Shown in pieces: positions 43,398 through 51,834 of a DNA stretch of 64,000 nucleotides. The first letter of the stretch is position 1, and every line of letters begins with the position of its first letter. This DNA comes from Nocardioides luteus (GTDB taxonomy: Bacteria; Actinomycetota; Actinomycetes; Propionibacteriales; Nocardioidaceae). The translations under genes and the position numbers were made by a program. Below the pieces are notes generated by a model. The model had not been told where the DNA came from. It did no database searches and saw nothing but the letters and a program-made list of their open reading frames with translations. Where the stretch lies: assembly GCF_000960475.2 (NCBI RefSeq), contig NZ_JZDQ02000019.1, positions 50,443-114,442 of the forward strand, read 5' to 3'.

Positions 43398-44735
43398 ATG
43401 GGTAAGCAACAGGACTTCGTGCTCCGGGCACTCGAAGAGCGGGACGTACGTTTCGTGCGGCTGTGGTTCACCGACGTGCTCGGCTATCTGAAGTCGGTCG
43501 CGGTGGCGCCGGCCGAGCTGGAGAGCGCCTTCGCCGAGGGGATCGGATTCGACGGCAGCGCGATCGAGGGATTCGCCCGGGTGACCGAGGCGGACATGCT
43601 GGCCCTGCCCGATCCGAGCACGTTCCAGATCCTGCCGTGGCGTACGGACGGCCCCTCCACGGGCCGGATGTTCTGCGACATCGTGATGCCCGACGGGTCG
43701 CCGTCCTACGCGGACCCGCGCTACGTGCTCAAGCGCACCCTGTCCAACGCCGCGGAGAAGGGCTTCACCTTCTACACGCATCCCGAGATCGAGTTCTACC
43801 TCTTCAAGGACAACCCGCGCGACGGCAGCGAGCCGACGCCGGTCGACTCCAGCGGCTACTTCGACCACACCGCCCAGTCGATGGGCGCCGACTTCCGGCG
43901 CGAGGCGATCACGATGCTCGAAGCCATGGGCATCAGCGTCGAATACAGCCACCACGAGGGTGGACCCGGCCAGAACGAGATCGACCTGCGCTACGCCGAC
44001 GCGCTGAGCACCGCCGACAACATCATGACGTTCCGTACGGTCATCCGTGAGGTCGCACTGAGCCAGGGCATCTGGGCGAGCTTCATGCCCAAGCCGTTCA
44101 CCGAGCACCCGGGCTCGGGCATGCACACCCACCTGAGCCTGTTCGAGGGCGATGCCAACGCCTTCTACGAGCCGGGCGCCGAATACCAGCTCTCCAAGAC
44201 CGGCCGCAGCTTCATCGGCGGCGTGCTGCGCCACGCCGGCGAGATCACCGCGGTGACCAACCAGTGGGTCAACTCCTACAAGCGCCTGATCGGTGGGGGA
44301 GAGGCGCCGGCTCACGTGGCCTGGGGCCACAACAACCGCTCGGCGCTGGTCCGGGTGCCGATGTACAAGCCGCTCAAGGGCCAGTCGACCCGCATCGAGG
44401 TCCGCTCCCTCGACGCCGCCTGCAACCCCTACCTGGCCTTCGCCGTGATCCTGGCGGCGGGCATGAAGGGCATCGAGGAGGGCTACGAGCTCCCGCGCGA
44501 GGCCGAGGACGACGTGTGGGCGCTGACCGAGCGCGAGCGCAAGAGCCTCGGCATCGATCCGCTGCCGGAGAACCTCGACGAGGCGATCGGGATGGCGGAG
44601 GACTCCGAGCTTCTCGCCGAGACCCTGGGCGAGCACGTCTTCGACTTCTTCCTGCGCAACAAGCGTGCCGAGTGGGCCGCCTACCGCGAGCAGGTGACCG
44701 CTTACGAGCGCTCCCGGATGCTGCCCGTCATCTGA
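43398..44735 (+). CDS. glnA2: type I glutamine synthetase, GlnA2-like
   Basis: A 445-residue glutamine synthetase. RLWFTDVLGYLKSVAV near 22, GFDGSAIEGFARVTEADM near 50, HPEIEFYLF near 130 (metal Glu), GPGQNEIDLRYADAL near 190, SGMHTHLSLF near 237 and the NRSALVRVPMYKP block near 315 are conserved. The Tyr adenylylation site of GlnA1 (NLYDLP) is replaced by KSLGIDPLP, so it should not be an adenylylation target. The 445-residue length and position beside glnE match GlnA2 of actinobacteria. Some GlnA paralogues glutamylate polyamines instead. Confidence 0.92.
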   Translation: MGKQQDFVLRALEERDVRFVRLWFTDVLGYLKSVAVAPAELESAFAEGIGFDGSAIEGFARVTEADMLALPDPSTFQILPWRTDGPSTGRMFCDIVMPDGSPSYADPRYVLKRTLSNAAEKGFTFYTHPEIEFYLFKDNPRDGSEPTPVDSSGYFDHTAQSMGADFRREAITMLEAMGISVEYSHHEGGPGQNEIDLRYADALSTADNIMTFRTVIREVALSQGIWASFMPKPFTEHPGSGMHTHLSLFEGDANAFYEPGAEYQLSKTGRSFIGGVLRHAGEITAVTNQWVNSYKRLIGGGEAPAHVAWGHNNRSALVRVPMYKPLKGQSTRIEVRSLDAACNPYLAFAVILAAGMKGIEEGYELPREAEDDVWALTERERKSLGIDPLPENLDEAIGMAEDSELLAETLGEHVFDFFLRNKRAEWAAYREQVTAYERSRMLPVI

Positions 44736-44826
44736 GCCGGCAAACTGGTTGTCAAGGAAACTCAAGCCCGATTCCACACTTCCGATCCGGTGCTGCCACA
44801 CTGGATCGAACGGGAGAGTGGGAGTG

Positions 44827-45624
44827 ATGTCGTTGAGTCTTCCCCGAGTGCTTGTGATTCAGCACGAGGAGACAGTTCCGCCGGCGTTGTTCGGTCATTG
44901 GCTGGCTGAGGCGGGCATGTGTGTCGACGTCTGCCGGGCGTACGCCGAACCGATCCCGCCGCTCTCGTCGCTGGACGCCTCCTACTCGGGGCTGCTCGTG
45001 ATGGGCGGCTCGATGGACGCCGACTCCGACGACGAGCACCCGTGGCTGAAGGTCACCCGCGAGCGGATCGCGCAGGCCGCCGAGGCCGGCATCCCGACGC
45101 TCGGGATCTGCCTGGGCCACCAGCTCGCGGCGATGGCTCTCGGCGGCTCCGTGGAGCGCAGCCCGTTCGGGCTCACCGTCGGCGTGCACCAGGTGACCTG
45201 GGAGCCCGAGGTGCTCTTCGACCCGCTGATGCGCCTGCTGGCGGGTGACGACCGCGCCCTGCACTGGCACCGTGACGTCGTCGGCGAGCTGCCCGAGGGC
45301 ACCGTCAAGCTGGCCAGCTCGATCGACGGGCAGGTGCAGGCAGCACGGTTCGCCCCGACGGTGTGGGGCGTACAGTTCCACCCCGAGGTCGACGCTGCCG
45401 CGGTGGCCGTCTGGGCGCGCGAGTCCGTCGAGGAGCTCGAGCAGATCGGCCGCAGCGCCGAGGACGTGATCGCGTCGGCCACGTTCGCCGAGAACGAGCT
45501 GATCAAGACCTGGCAGCCACTGGCCTTCGGTTTCGCCCGCCTGGTGCGCGAGCGGGTCGCCGCCGTCGCTCCGGGTCGCGCCCGCGGCGACGTCATCCCG
45601 ACCCCCAGGCCCTGGAGCGCCTGA
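44827..45624 (+). CDS. class I glutamine amidotransferase
   Basis: A 265-residue GATase-1 protein. PRVLVIQHEETVPPALFGHWL opens the fold, LLVMGGSMDADSDDEHPWL carries the oxyanion glycine, GICLGHQLAA near 97 has the catalytic Cys, and VQFHPEVD near 180 the His-Glu pair. The family resembles GMP-synthase-like small amidotransferases that act alone on gamma-glutamyl compounds. A start at ATG 44827 (GGGAG upstream) or GTG 44824. Between glnA2 and glnE, suggesting a role in glutamine or gamma-glutamyl turnover. Confidence 0.9.
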   Translation: MSLSLPRVLVIQHEETVPPALFGHWLAEAGMCVDVCRAYAEPIPPLSSLDASYSGLLVMGGSMDADSDDEHPWLKVTRERIAQAAEAGIPTLGICLGHQLAAMALGGSVERSPFGLTVGVHQVTWEPEVLFDPLMRLLAGDDRALHWHRDVVGELPEGTVKLASSIDGQVQAARFAPTVWGVQFHPEVDAAAVAVWARESVEELEQIGRSAEDVIASATFAENELIKTWQPLAFGFARLVRERVAAVAPGRARGDVIPTPRPWSA

Positions 45625-45651
45625 CCCGACCCGGGTGACAGAATCGGGGCC

Positions 45652-48624
45652 ATGACGTTGCCAGGCAAGGGCGAGCTGCTCCGGCTCGGCTTCAATGATC
45701 CGGACACGGCCCTGAAGGATCTGGCAGCTCTCGGCGACGGCACCCAGGAGCTGTGGGCGATCCTCGGTCAGGCCGCCGACCCCGATGCGGCGCTGGCCGG
45801 TCTGGTCGTGCTCGCCGAGTCGCAGGGCGACGGCTTCATCGAGGAGCTCGCCGGCGACGAGGGCACCGCGATGCGCCTGGTCTCCGTGCTCGGCGCCTCG
45901 CCCGCGCTGACCGACCACCTGGCCCGCCATCCCGCTCAGTGGCGCGAGCTGGTGGACCCGACCCTCGGCACGACCAGGCCCGCGGCGTACGTCTTCCGGG
46001 CCTCGCTGCTCGAGGCCGTCGGTGCCAAGTCCGCTGACGCCAGCCCGGTGGCCACGGTCCCGGACGCGGAGGCGGTCGATGCGCTGCGGGTGGAGTACCG
46101 CCGCTGGCTGCTCCGGCTCGCCGCCCGCGACCTGGCCCACCAGCTTCCGGTCGACGACGTCGCCGCCGAGCTCTCCGACCTGGCCTGCGCGACGCTCGAG
46201 GCCGCGCTGGCGGTGGCCCGCGCCCGGGTGGGTGTCGACGCCGACAAGGTCCGCCTGGCGGTCATCGCGATGGGCAAGTGCGGTGGCCACGAGCTCAACT
46301 ACGTCTCCGACGTCGACGTGATCTTCGTGCACGAGGCCGCCGACGGCGTCGGCGACGACGTCGCGCTGCGGGTCGCCACCCAGCTCGCCAGCAACCTGAT
46401 CCAGGTCTGCTCGGCCCACACCGCCGAGGGCACCATCTGGCCGGTCGACGCCGCGCTGCGCCCGGAGGGCAAGGCGGGCGCGCTCTCGCGCACCATCACC
46501 GGCCACGTCGGCTACTACGAGCGCTGGGCGAGCACCTGGGAGTTCCAGGCGCTGCTCAAGGCCCGCCCGGCGGCCGGCGACCTCGAGCTCGGCCGGGCCT
46601 ACGTCGACGCCGTCAACCCGTTCGTGTGGAAGGCCGCCGAGCGGGACGGCTTCGTCGCCGACACCCAGAAGATGCGGCGCCGGGTCATCGCGCACATCCC
46701 GTCCAAGGAAGCCGACCGCGAGCTCAAGCTCGGTGCCGGTGGGCTGCGCGACGTCGAGTTCGCCGTGCAGCTGCTGCAGCTGGTCCACGGCCGTACCGAC
46801 ACCGGCATCCGTCAGCCGACCACGCTCTCCGCGCTGGCGGCGCTGACCCGCTCCGGCTACGTCGGCCGCGAGGACGGCGAGGCCATGCACGAGGCCTATG
46901 CGTTCCTGCGGCGGATGGAGCACCGGCTCCAGCTCTACCGGCTCCGCCGCACCCACGTCGTCCCCGACGACGAGGAGTCGCTGCGCTGGCTGGCGCGCTC
47001 GCTCGGCTACCTGCGCGACCCGGTGGTGCGGCTGGAGAAGGAGTGGGGGCACCAGCGGATCGAGGTGCGCCGCCTTCACGAGAAGCTCTTCTACCGCCCG
47101 CTCCTGGACGCGGTCGCCCGGATCCCCTCCGGCCAGGCCCACCTCTCCGCCAAGGCCGCCGAGGCGCGGCTGACCGCGCTGGGCTACGCCGACCCCAAGG
47201 CCGCGCTGCGGCACCTGGAGGCGCTCACCACGGGCGTCTCCCGGCGTGCCGCGCTGCAGCGGGCGCTGCTGCCGGTGATGCTCCAGTGGCTCTCGGAGGG
47301 TGCCGACCCCGACGCCGGGCTCTTCGGCTTCCGCCGGATCTCCGACGCCCTCGGCGCCACGCCCTGGTATCTGCGCTCCCTGCGCGACGAGGGCCTGGTC
47401 GCGCAACGCTTCGCCACGATCCTGTCCACCTCGCGCTACACCACTGCGCTGCTCGAGCGGGAGCCCGAGGCGCTGCGCCTGCTCGGCCACGACCTCGCGC
47501 CGCTGTCGGCCGAGGCGCTGACCGACGAGATGGTCGCCCGCGCCGCCCGTCGGCGCACCACCACCTCCGCCGAGGAGGCCGTACGCCACATCCGGGCGAT
47601 CCGCCGGCGCGAGCTGTTCCGGATCTCGGCCGCCGAGCTCCTCGGCGAGGCCGAGATCGACACCGTCGGCGCCGCCCTGTCCCGGCTGACCGACGCCACC
47701 TTGGAGGCCTCGCTGCGCACGGTCGTGGCCGAGGAGGTCGCCCGCCGGGAGATCGAGGAGCCGCCGACCCGGATCGCGATCATCGCCATGGGCCGCTACG
47801 GCGGGTTCGAGCTCTCCTACGCCTCCGACGCCGACGTGCTCTTCGTCCATCAGCCCGTCGAGGGTGCCGACCCGGGGGAGGCGACCCAGTTCGCGCTCAA
47901 GGTGATCGCCGACCTCCGCCGCCTGCTCGCCCTCCCCGGTGCCGACCCGCCGCTCGAGCTGGACGCCGACCTGCGCCCCGAGGGGCGCCAGGGCGCGCTG
48001 GTGCGGACGCTGCCTGCGTACGCCTCCTACTACGCGAAGTGGTCCGGCATCTGGGAGTCACAGGCGCTGCTGCGCGCCGACGCGGTCGTCGGTGACCCGC
48101 AGGTGCGCGAGGCGTTCACCGCGATGATCGACCCGCTGCGCTACCCCGAGGGCGGGCTGAGCGAGGACGACATCATCGAGGTGCGCCGGATCAAGGGCCG
48201 CGTCGACCACGAGCGGCTCCCGCGCGGGGCCGACCCCAACACCCATCTCAAGCTCGGCCGCGGCGGTCTCGCCGACATCGAGTGGACCGTCCAGCTGCTG
48301 CAGATGCGCCATGCGTACGCCGTCCCCGGGCTGCGTACGCCGCGCACCGTCGAAGCGCTGCAGGCCGCCCGTGACGCCTCGCTGATCGAGGCCGACGACG
48401 CCGAGACGCTCATCGAGGCATGGCGGATGGTGAGCCGGGTCCGCAACGCGGTCACTCTGGCGCGCGGCCGCCCGGCGGACTCGCTGCCCGCGGGGCCGGT
48501 CGAGCTGCACGCCGTCGCGACCATCCTCGGCTACCCGGACGGGGCCACCGACGAGCTGGTCAACGACTACCTGCGGATGACCCGCCTCGCCCACGGCGTG
48601 GTCGAGCGTGTCTTCTGGGAGTGA
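45652..48624 (+). CDS. glnE: bifunctional glutamine synthetase adenylyltransferase/deadenylylase
   Basis: A 990-residue GlnE with two nucleotidyltransferase halves. The N-terminal deadenylylase has VIAMGKCGGHELNYVSDVDVIFVHE near 205 and the C-terminal adenylyltransferase has IIAMGRYGGFELSYASDADVLFVHQ near 705; both contain the G-(G)-x-E-L-x-Y-x-S-D-x-D motif with paired Asp. Helical PII/GlnB-responsive segments lie between (KLGAGGLRDVEFAVQLLQL near 360 and KLGRGGLADIEWTVQLLQM near 870). It modifies GlnA1, which is not in the window, in response to nitrogen status. Starts at ATG 45652, 27 nt after the amidotransferase. Confidence 0.95.
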   Translation: MTLPGKGELLRLGFNDPDTALKDLAALGDGTQELWAILGQAADPDAALAGLVVLAESQGDGFIEELAGDEGTAMRLVSVLGASPALTDHLARHPAQWRELVDPTLGTTRPAAYVFRASLLEAVGAKSADASPVATVPDAEAVDALRVEYRRWLLRLAARDLAHQLPVDDVAAELSDLACATLEAALAVARARVGVDADKVRLAVIAMGKCGGHELNYVSDVDVIFVHEAADGVGDDVALRVATQLASNLIQVCSAHTAEGTIWPVDAALRPEGKAGALSRTITGHVGYYERWASTWEFQALLKARPAAGDLELGRAYVDAVNPFVWKAAERDGFVADTQKMRRRVIAHIPSKEADRELKLGAGGLRDVEFAVQLLQLVHGRTDTGIRQPTTLSALAALTRSGYVGREDGEAMHEAYAFLRRMEHRLQLYRLRRTHVVPDDEESLRWLARSLGYLRDPVVRLEKEWGHQRIEVRRLHEKLFYRPLLDAVARIPSGQAHLSAKAAEARLTALGYADPKAALRHLEALTTGVSRRAALQRALLPVMLQWLSEGADPDAGLFGFRRISDALGATPWYLRSLRDEGLVAQRFATILSTSRYTTALLEREPEALRLLGHDLAPLSAEALTDEMVARAARRRTTTSAEEAVRHIRAIRRRELFRISAAELLGEAEIDTVGAALSRLTDATLEASLRTVVAEEVARREIEEPPTRIAIIAMGRYGGFELSYASDADVLFVHQPVEGADPGEATQFALKVIADLRRLLALPGADPPLELDADLRPEGRQGALVRTLPAYASYYAKWSGIWESQALLRADAVVGDPQVREAFTAMIDPLRYPEGGLSEDDIIEVRRIKGRVDHERLPRGADPNTHLKLGRGGLADIEWTVQLLQMRHAYAVPGLRTPRTVEALQAARDASLIEADDAETLIEAWRMVSRVRNAVTLARGRPADSLPAGPVELHAVATILGYPDGATDELVNDYLRMTRLAHGVVERVFWE

Positions 48625-48634
48625 CCTCGAGCAG

Positions 48635-48671
48635 ATCGCGGGGGTAGGGCAGCTGCCCCTACCCCCGCGAT
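48635..48671. terminator. bidirectional hairpin terminator after glnE
   Basis: ATCGCGGGGGTAGGG (48635-48649) and CCCTACCCCCGCGAT (48657-48671) form a perfect 15-bp stem with a 7-nt loop between convergent glnE and the MHYT gene. Confidence 0.8.
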
Positions 48672-48676
48672 TCCGG

Positions 48677-49870
48677 CTACAGGTTGTTGTTGCGCGGCGG
48701 CAGCCAGCCCGGGGGGCGCTGCTGCCGGGGCTGGGCCGGCGGCTCGCTGCTCGCCTCGTCGGCGGGCTGCCTGGCCTGCGACCTGAAGAAGTCCGGCTGC
48801 GGCTCCGGGATGCTGTTGGAGGCCTGCTGGGCGTAGGGCCGGGGCGTCCAGCGTCCGTTCTGCGGGCGCAGCTGGGTCGGACGCTGGGGGCGCTGGGCGA
48901 ACATGCCGCCGAGGCCCTCGCCGACGGGCTGGTTCGCCTGCGGGCTGCCGGACGCCGCCGGCTGCCGCGTCGGGAGCGGCCGCAGCGGCTGTTGCGACAC
49001 GGCGGGCTGCTGGCCGGTGATCGGCTGGGGGCCGGTGTTGTACTGCTGCGCCATCGCGGGTCGCTGCGGCATCATCGGGTAGGACCCGGAGTCGGTGGTC
49101 GGCCGCTGGGTCGGGGTCCAGGGGTCGTCCAGGTCGTCGTTGATGCCCGCGAACATGGTGCCGAAGCCGATGACGATCAGCATGCCTGCCGAGATCGCGA
49201 AGATCGGCATCGCCAGGTAGACCGGGTCGGCACCGCTGACGTGGCCGAGCTTGTCGTCGGAGGAGCTGTGGATCTCGAGGGCGAGCATCCCGGTGTAGTG
49301 CATGACGCACACGCCGATGCCCATGATGACGGCGGCGGCCACCCGCATCAGTCGCGTGGTGACGTTGAAGGCGAAGAAGAGCGCGAGCGCCGAGGCGGCC
49401 AGCGCGATGACGACGGAGGCCACGACCACCGGCGGCTTCCAGACCATCTTGGCGCTCATGTCCATCGCGTACATGCCGGTGTAGTGCATCGCGCACACCC
49501 CGGCGCCGGTGACGAGGCCACCGACGATGTAGCCCATCTTTCCGGGCATCGCGGTCGCGATGAGCATGCCGACCATCGCGGCGACGATGGCGGCGGCGAG
49601 GGAGATCAGGGTGATGCCGATGTCGAGGGCGTACGCCACGTGGCTGTCGAAGGCGAGCATGCCGATGAAGTGCATCGACCAGATCGCACCGCCGCCGATC
49701 GAGGCCGCCGCACCGAACAGCCAGAGCCAGGACCCGGTGCCGGCGCCCCGGCGGCGGGCGCGGTTCGCACAGGTCAGACCGACCCATGATCCGAGTACGG
49801 AGATGATGAACGACATCCCGACCAGAGGCTGGCTGAAGGCTCCGATCGTGACTTCCTCAATGCTTGTCAC
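48677..49870 (-). CDS. MHYT-domain membrane sensor with Pro/Gln-rich tail
   Basis: A 397-residue protein. Residues about 10-245 hold seven transmembrane helices with the three MHYT motifs: MHFIGML near 68, MHYTGMY near 128 and MHYTGML near 193, thought to bind copper and sense O2, CO or NO. The C-terminal 150 residues are a Pro/Gln/Arg-rich, probably disordered cytoplasmic tail with no GGDEF, EAL or kinase domain. GTG at 49870 (GAGGAAG 9 nt upstream) is chosen; the frame is open to 50008. Confidence 0.85.
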   Translation of the reverse strand: MTSIEEVTIGAFSQPLVGMSFIISVLGSWVGLTCANRARRRGAGTGSWLWLFGAAASIGGGAIWSMHFIGMLAFDSHVAYALDIGITLISLAAAIVAAMVGMLIATAMPGKMGYIVGGLVTGAGVCAMHYTGMYAMDMSAKMVWKPPVVVASVVIALAASALALFFAFNVTTRLMRVAAAVIMGIGVCVMHYTGMLALEIHSSSDDKLGHVSGADPVYLAMPIFAISAGMLIVIGFGTMFAGINDDLDDPWTPTQRPTTDSGSYPMMPQRPAMAQQYNTGPQPITGQQPAVSQQPLRPLPTRQPAASGSPQANQPVGEGLGGMFAQRPQRPTQLRPQNGRWTPRPYAQQASNSIPEPQPDFFRSQARQPADEASSEPPAQPRQQRPPGWLPPRNNNL

Positions 49871-50043
49871 GCTGTTTGACTTCCTCTCGTTCCTCGCCGG
49901 ACGGGGTGTGGGGGATCGGCGGGGTAGATATGGAAACATGCGTGGATGCCCCGAGGGGTATCCGGGATGCTCCGTAACGGGACATGGTTCCCGTGTAGTC
50001 CGGGTCACAATAGAGGAACAGGTCCCCTATTTCCATGCGGGGG

Positions 50044-50049
50044 TATGGT
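50044..50049 (+). promoter_or_regulatory. possible -10 element of a leaderless promoter
   Basis: TATGGT, 9 nt before the ATG at 50059. Confidence 0.3.
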
Positions 50050-50058
50050 GTCTCCGCT

Positions 50059-50757
50059 ATGCCCGGTGATGTATATGTTCTCGAGCTTGACGACATGCAG
50101 CAGTCGGCTGTCGATCTGGGGGATCCGACCCGCCTCGTCTTCGACTACATGAGGCGCATCGGCGATGTTATCGACCGACTGCCTCCGGGGCCAGTGCGCG
50201 TCCTGCACGTGGGCGGCGCCGCGATGACGCTGCCACGCTATGTCCATGCGACCCGGCCGCGCTCCTCGCAGATCGTGCTCGAGCCGTCGGCCGAGGTCAT
50301 CGAGCGCGTACGCAGCGAGGCACCGCTCCCTCCCCGCAGCGGCATCAAGGTGCGTCCCGTCGACGGGGAGAGCGGCATCGGCGGCGTACGCGACGGCTTC
50401 GCCGACATGGTGATCCTCGATGCCTTCGACGGCGGACGCACCCCGGACGAGCTGACCTCGGCCGCCTTCGTCGAGGACGTACGCCGCGTGCTGGCGCCGT
50501 CGGGGACCTTCGTCGCCAACCTGGTCGACAAGGCGCCGTTCGCCCGGGTGCGGGACTTCGTCGCCGTGGTCCGCGACCTCGGCTCGCTCACCGTCGGCGT
50601 CGAGCCGGCCACGATGAAGGGGCGCCGCTCGGGCAACCTGGTGATCGCCTGCGGCGGCGTGCCGGCCGCGCCGTTCGGGTCGCCGTCCCCGATGGAGTAC
50701 CGCATCTTCACCGGCGGCGCCGTCGCCGACTCCTTCGGCGGCGGGACGCGCCGCTAG
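50059..50757 (+). CDS. spermidine-synthase-like methyltransferase-fold protein
   Basis: A 232-residue protein resembling actinobacterial polyamine-synthase-like proteins: LDDMQQSAVDLGDPTRLVFDYMRRIGDVIDRL near 10, VRVLHVGGAAMTLPRYV near 48 (SAM-fold glycine motif), IVLEPSAEVIERV near 75, and FADMVILDAFDGG near 112 (the D-A-F-D loop). The aminopropyltransferase active-site acidic pattern is only partly kept, so enzyme activity is uncertain. The start is ambiguous (ATG 50035, GTG 50050, ATG 50059); the last follows a TATGGT hexamer. Divergent from the MHYT gene. Confidence 0.75.
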   Translation: MPGDVYVLELDDMQQSAVDLGDPTRLVFDYMRRIGDVIDRLPPGPVRVLHVGGAAMTLPRYVHATRPRSSQIVLEPSAEVIERVRSEAPLPPRSGIKVRPVDGESGIGGVRDGFADMVILDAFDGGRTPDELTSAAFVEDVRRVLAPSGTFVANLVDKAPFARVRDFVAVVRDLGSLTVGVEPATMKGRRSGNLVIACGGVPAAPFGSPSPMEYRIFTGGAVADSFGGGTRR

Positions 50758-50760
50758 GCT
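50755..50760 (+). promoter_or_regulatory. -10 element of a leaderless promoter
   Basis: TAGGCT, 7 nt before the ATG at 50768. Confidence 0.5.
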
Positions 50761-50767
50761 GGCGGGC

Positions 50768-51250
50768 ATGTCGATCGAGCTGGCCCGCGCCCACCTGGAC
50801 CGATTCGGCCGCGGTGGGGAGATCATCGAGTCGGAGGAGTCGAAGGCGACCGTCGAGCTCGCCGCGGCGGCGCTGGGTGTCTCGCCGGCGGAGATCGCCA
50901 AGACGATCAGCCTCTACACCGAGGACCGCAGCGCCGCGATCCTCGTGGTCGCCTCCGGCGACGCCAAGATCGCCAACGCGAAGTTCAAGGCCCACTTCGG
51001 CGTCAAGGCACGGATGCTCGCGGCCGAGGACGTCGAGCCGATGACCGGCCATGCGATCGGCGGGGTCTGCCCGTTCGGCAACCCGCCGTCGGCCGAGGTC
51101 TGGCTCGATGCCTCGCTCAAGCGCTTCGACACGGTCTACCCGGCCGCGGGCGGTGCCAACACGACCATCGCGCTCACCCTCGGCGACCTGGAGACGATCA
51201 GCGGGGCCCGGGGCTGGGTCGACGTCACCAGGCTTCCCGAGATCTCCTGA
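50768..51250 (+). CDS. YbaK/ProX-type aminoacyl-tRNA deacylase
   Basis: A 160-residue YbaK/EbsC-family protein. IAKTISLYTEDRSAAILVVASGDAKIANAKFKAHFG (around residue 43; conserved Lys45) and GHAIGGVCPFGNPPSAEVWLDASLKRF (near 94) are the family blocks, with GGVCPFG forming the substrate pocket. Such enzymes remove mischarged amino acids from tRNA or free aminoacyl adducts. Leaderless start; a hairpin follows it before the convergent cold-shock gene. Confidence 0.9.
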   Translation: MSIELARAHLDRFGRGGEIIESEESKATVELAAAALGVSPAEIAKTISLYTEDRSAAILVVASGDAKIANAKFKAHFGVKARMLAAEDVEPMTGHAIGGVCPFGNPPSAEVWLDASLKRFDTVYPAAGGANTTIALTLGDLETISGARGWVDVTRLPEIS

Positions 51251-51260
51251 AATGGGGGAC

Positions 51261-51291
51261 GGCCCCGCCCTGCCGAAGCAGGAGCGGGGCC
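51261..51291. terminator. bidirectional hairpin terminator
   Basis: GGCCCCGCCCTGC (51261-51273) pairs with GCAGG-a-GCGGGGCC (51278-51291) around a CGAA tetraloop, 13 bp with one bulge, between convergent ybaK-like and cold-shock genes. Confidence 0.8.
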
Positions 51292-51307
51292 GCCGTGAAA
51301 GCCAGAG

Positions 51308-51511
51308 TCAGACCGGACGGACGTTCTCGGCCTGCGGGCCCTTCGGGCCCTGGGTGACGTCGAACTCGACGCGCTGGTTCTCGTCCAGGGTCTTGTAGCC
51401 CTGGGTCTGGATCGCGGAGAAGTGCACGAAGACGTCGTCGCCCCCGTTGTCCTGGGCGATGAAGCCGAAGCCCTTGTCGCCGTTGAACCACTTCACGGTT
51501 CCCTGAGTCAT
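51308..51511 (-). CDS. cold-shock protein (CspA family)
   Basis: A 67-residue single OB-fold domain of normal length. RNP1 KGFGFI and RNP2 VFVHFS are intact, after GTVKWFNGD. It binds single-stranded nucleic acid and acts as an RNA chaperone. AAGGA lies 7 nt before the ATG at 51511. A TAGGCT hexamer on the minus strand at 51674-51669 would give a leader of about 150 nt, in line with the long regulatory 5' leaders of csp genes. Confidence 0.95.
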   Translation of the reverse strand: MTQGTVKWFNGDKGFGFIAQDNGGDDVFVHFSAIQTQGYKTLDENQRVEFDVTQGPKGPQAENVRPV

Positions 51512-51834
51512 GAATCTAATCCTTGTGTACACAGGGCGACTCCGTGCCGCCCTTTGGGCGTTGAATCCACGAGTCCTGATTTCTGCTTCTGCGGAAGACC
51601 AAGTGCTGCACGAACGGTCACCGAGAGCAACCGCGAAGCGCGTGGGGACGCCTCCTTCAACGCCGACAAGCCTACATGTCATGAGCCGACTTCGGGCATC
51701 CCCGATTTTTCGGCGTTTCCGACGCCGGATCGAGCGTGGAACCGGGAGCGTACGGATGGCTCGGTTTGACAACCCCGAGCATCGCCTCGACAAGATCGGG
51801 GTACCGGCGATCTACCAACCAGACAGGGGATTAC
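51512..51834. promoter_or_regulatory. divergent control region: csp leader and glucosidase promoter
   Basis: 323 nt without a gene. On the minus side, TAGGCT (51674-51669) is a possible csp -10, and TGTGTACACA (51525-51534) is a perfect palindrome within the csp leader. On the plus side, TTGACA (51766-51771) is a perfect -35 for the glucosidase gene, with only a poor -10 near 51789-51796. Confidence 0.45.

Noticed and set aside
44752..47850. A 1032-codon minus-strand open frame opposite the amidotransferase and glnE genes
   Set aside because: The plus strand encodes clear GATase and GlnE motifs; the antisense frame is open only because stop codons are rare in GC-rich DNA.
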